From: Gynuella sunshinyii YC6258
Lineage (GTDB): Bacteria; Pseudomonadota; Gammaproteobacteria; Pseudomonadales; Natronospirillaceae
Direction of reading: 5' to 3'
Length of the DNA stretch: 64,000 bases
Assembly (NCBI RefSeq): GCF_000940805.1
Contig: NZ_CP007142.1
Span: forward strand, 1,340,593 to 1,404,592
Shown in pieces: positions 63,501-64,000 of this stretch; the stretch's first letter is position 1; each line of letters opens with the position of its first letter. The notes below the pieces were generated by a model. The model was not told the origin of the DNA, did no database searches, and was given only the letters and a program-made list of their open reading frames with translations. Made by a program: the position numbers and the translations under genes.

Positions 63501-63868
63501 TTATGGTGGTGGACGATTCGGTCACGGTGAGAAAAGTAACCTCCCGTTTGCTGGAGCGGCAGGGTTATGAGGTACTGGTGGCCAAAGACGGTGTTGATGC
63601 GGTTGCGTTGCTACAGGATCGCGTCCCTGACTGTATCTTGCTGGACATTGAAATGCCTCGGATGGATGGTTTTGAAGTTGCCAACCGGATCCGCCATGAC
63701 AGCCGTACCAAGCAGGTACCGATCATCATGATTACATCCCGTACAGGCTCTAAACATAAAGACCGGGCTTTGGCGATTGGTGTGAATGACTACATGGGGA
63801 AACCATTCCAGGAGTCCATGCTGCTTGAGGCGATAGAGAAGCTGGTTAAGGCCAACAGGGTAGGTTAA
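57503..63868 (+). CDS. chpA: ChpA/PilL, multi-HPt hybrid histidine kinase of the Chp system
   Basis: 2121 residues from the ATG at 57503, which has GGAG 8 bp upstream; a GTG at 57482 overlapping the pilK stop is also in frame. Canonical HPt motifs (HTLKG or HTIKG) have His at about 668, 839, 1155 and 1351. A His-containing but degenerate copy is at about 49, and at about 976 the His is Gln (LQTLAGAAR). A CheA-type dimerisation and ATPase core follows (HMLRNAVDHGIE, KDDGAGIN, GRGVGMDVV), then a CheW-like domain and a C-terminal receiver with Asp about 2048 (LLDIEMPRMDG). It phosphorylates PilG and PilH to control type IV pili and cAMP. Slightly shorter than Pseudomonas ChpA (about 2470). Confidence 0.95.
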   Translation: MVERHDYVALDWVKGEIQETLVQSRQALEAYVENPEDSSRLRFCLAYLHQISGTLHMVEFYGAALLAEEMEKLAAELVKESIPASEDNLSVLMQAILQLPVYLDHIKSSKRDLPLILLPLLNDLRSARGEALMSETALFTPNLAAVMEAPVDKDAGRFSDPRLLDLLRKLRQMFQYALVGILNGKELAHNFEYCLKVFSRLETLAGNTPKGQLWKVGHAYLQGLAEGSIELSTATKRLLKFLDHSLKDVCVNKAQAINARVDEEVLKNLLYYIAKSDSQNDMLTLIKERFDLGNSLPISASDENDPLSGPDHETMNSVVNALMEELGTIKDALDIMVRGKVQNTAKLLELVPDIKHVADTMAVLALGIPRKVLLEQIDVINALHNTNEPLSDGSLMDIAGALIYVEATLSALSTAPGHDADGTQAAHSIDGAQEAVIREARNGLEQVKEAITDYIGSQFDANSLESIPSVLSAICGGLKMIPMHRPAGILASCLAFVKDKLADRGYRPEWAELDTLADAIMGVEYYLERLGLDGPQGNQHLLAEAEKRVADLGYAVIKPVELPVAELETSNDEEDSVLQFDIVSDDSDIAFDTDTADESSEEEAVAAELISGDANTTESDDDLIDDEIIEVFLEEVEEVQEALNEYFPRYVRNSEDKEALTEFRRAFHTLKGSGRMVGANVIGELAWSIENMLNRLIDGTIVYSQPLVDVVQEVIDILPNLVEAFRTNGGYDQDRVDYLSNKATAIATNSWSETPFESDLPFELEEADQDSDEDEDEALTGSDPEAELEFEIAEQQNPLLDVFRTELDSLLAVLEEEVDHFRQSRQEELLKDKIQRALHTIKGSAHMASLHTIADLVQPVEKMIKEFQEWRIRYDSAINDCLSELITRVRITLACEEADDPVPDDNAEFVQRVKQLHESKLSTFKRNTGAPEEQDVMAIFMSESMDIILDAERIVSDWKDVEISSDQLQVLIQELQTLAGAARTIDLKPVVTLSEALAELYTSVQQQLIATDDEFFVAALAGQDALINMMDRIAAGQSVWPQEEVERMLRSLITGTDTEQPASELPLPELDVVEFDEEEEYTAGTIDIEELITLDNVADDLSDDVIEEAEGDFELIGIFLEEANDLLEDITHTFDQWASDIGNTDLIEALQRDLHTLKGGARMAELKHIGDLGHELEFLYEDLCDGKYPVSPQITNLCRQCHEQLADMVHDVESTMSCRPASHLIEAIQQFRSSALDQKFGTIAQEPEAVFEQDEINSDFEPSESEGASEPVETESSSLPNVSFVGASSAERDDPGIDWQMTLTDDMDLDILDIFVDEANELLLELDGAIHGWQADPEDENHTDELKRVLHTLKGGARLAKLTILGNKAHEFETFVISAQRNHLPLDESFFGQILAMNDQLVNGVETLQQMLAQQGLSGAVGPSVIAQVTDEDEPEEPYGSDLADQIVPESEQSATNVVPFQKREVEKRDDDKSKGRNKGSQPQETVKVGASLLENLVNLAGETSIARSRLEEQVSDFGFTLEEMEGTIDRLRDQVRRLDIETDAQVSFRQERAEESNYQDFDPLEMDRYSVIQQLSRSLMESASDLLDLKNSLTDKTRDAETLLLQQSRINTELQEGLMQTRMVPFSRLIPRLRRIVRQIAGELGKEVELVVNNAEGELDRTVLERMISPLEHMLRNAVDHGIELPERRRELHKRPVGQISIFINREGSDAVIRIKDDGAGINVGKVREKAVERGLITKDQQLSDQDVLQFILDSGFSTAAKVTQISGRGVGMDVVHSEVKSLGGQMVIDTQLNQGTEFTIHLPVSVSVNRALMVAIGDDHYAIPLDTIEGIVRIAPQQLMEYVKPGAVPFEYAGNRYKVNYLGSTLNYDHRPSFYSSNIPVPLVLVKRGTHSESIALNVDKLMGSREIVVKSLGPQFANVQALSGATILGDGSVVVILDLTSLLRSDLTIARTGTDDMAIPALEADYERDEEYREPLEAEVTNISTGRNGRASGPATIMVVDDSVTVRKVTSRLLERQGYEVLVAKDGVDAVALLQDRVPDCILLDIEMPRMDGFEVANRIRHDSRTKQVPIIMITSRTGSKHKDRALAIGVNDYMGKPFQESMLLEAIEKLVKANRVG

Positions 63869-64000
63869 GTGCGACATCAGGCGCGAGTGGGGATCATTGC
63901 CGATCAGCCACTGCAACAGCATTTATTGCAGAATGTCATTGTAGAAGAAGGCTATGAGGTCGGTGTCAACACACATCCGGAAAAGGTGAATGCTGCACTG
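63869..64000 (+). CDS. chpB: start of ChpB, CheB-like methylesterase (truncated by window end)
   Basis: A GTG directly after the chpA stop opens a 44-codon frame to the end of the window, beginning RVGIIADQPLQQHLLQNVIVEEGYEV. The position and this CheY-like N-terminal pattern fit ChpB, which follows chpA in Pseudomonas. The catalytic domain lies beyond the window, so the call rests on gene order. Confidence 0.72.
   Translation, partial: MRHQARVGIIADQPLQQHLLQNVIVEEGYEVGVNTHPEKVNAAL

Overview
The window reads as ordinary chromosome of a motile, polarly organised gammaproteobacterium of the Oceanospirillales/Pseudomonadales kind. The pointers are a pilG-pilH-pilI-pilJ-pilK-chpA-chpB cluster in the Pseudomonas order, a neighbouring gshB-tonB-ruvX operon, an AcrAB-type pump, a CIO-type bd oxidase and many LysR/AraC/TetR regulators. 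I see no rRNA, tRNA, insertion sequence, prophage or CRISPR array. The genus is an inference; the sequence alone does not fix it.

Layout. 1-7.5 kb: the tail of an unknown basic protein, a TetR regulator divergent from an AcrAB-like efflux pair with an AcrR-like palindrome in the promoter, and an Aer-like PAS chemoreceptor. 7.8-9.9 kb: methylmalonate-semialdehyde dehydrogenase and a DUF2301-like membrane protein. 10.0-17.0 kb: an RpiR-regulated ureide/oxamate cluster (amidase, HpxW-like Ntn hydrolase, TauE/SafE permease, HpxJ/PucG-like aminotransferase, HpxK-like amidohydrolase) with at least three copies of a palindrome resembling GAAACRAAYGTTTC, at the regulator and at the amidase promoter. 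17.3-22.3 kb: a DUF2167 protein, two cobalamin genes (cobD/cbiB, cobC), an AraC regulator and an EamA exporter. 22.3-23.8 kb: a decayed toxin neighbourhood with remnants of a Fic protein, a second doc and an unidentified protein beside an apparently intact doc-type toxin-antitoxin pair.

24.2-32.2 kb: GbsR-like regulator plus cioAB, an NlpC/P60 lipoprotein, a zinc-ribbon protein, an MFS exporter with divergent LysR regulator, and a dicarboxylate/amino-acid symporter. 32.6-37.7 kb: a PAS-GGDEF cyclase, a DP-EP family protein and a 1095-residue protein joining a DNA-binding winged helix, a STAND NTPase, a membrane helix and TPR repeats. 38.6-45.3 kb: a GNAT acetyltransferase, an HscC-type Hsp70 with a J-like/RDD partner, an SLC13-type permease and a LysR regulator. 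45.4-50.6 kb: a large PA-domain subtilase with an unexpected internal membrane hairpin, HlyU, and HemW.

50.6-64 kb: ruvX, tonB and gshB on the minus strand, then the Chp chemosensory system that controls type IV pili and cAMP. Its receptor (PilJ), adaptor (PilI), methyltransferase (PilK), giant hybrid kinase (ChpA, four canonical HPt domains), methylesterase (ChpB, cut by the window end) and response regulators PilG/PilH form one pathway.

The candidates I find most worth following are the winged-helix/STAND/TPR protein with its small DP-EP neighbour, the RpiR palindrome regulon of the oxamate cluster, the subtilase with a membrane hairpin between propeptide and catalytic domain, and the decayed Fic/Doc site.
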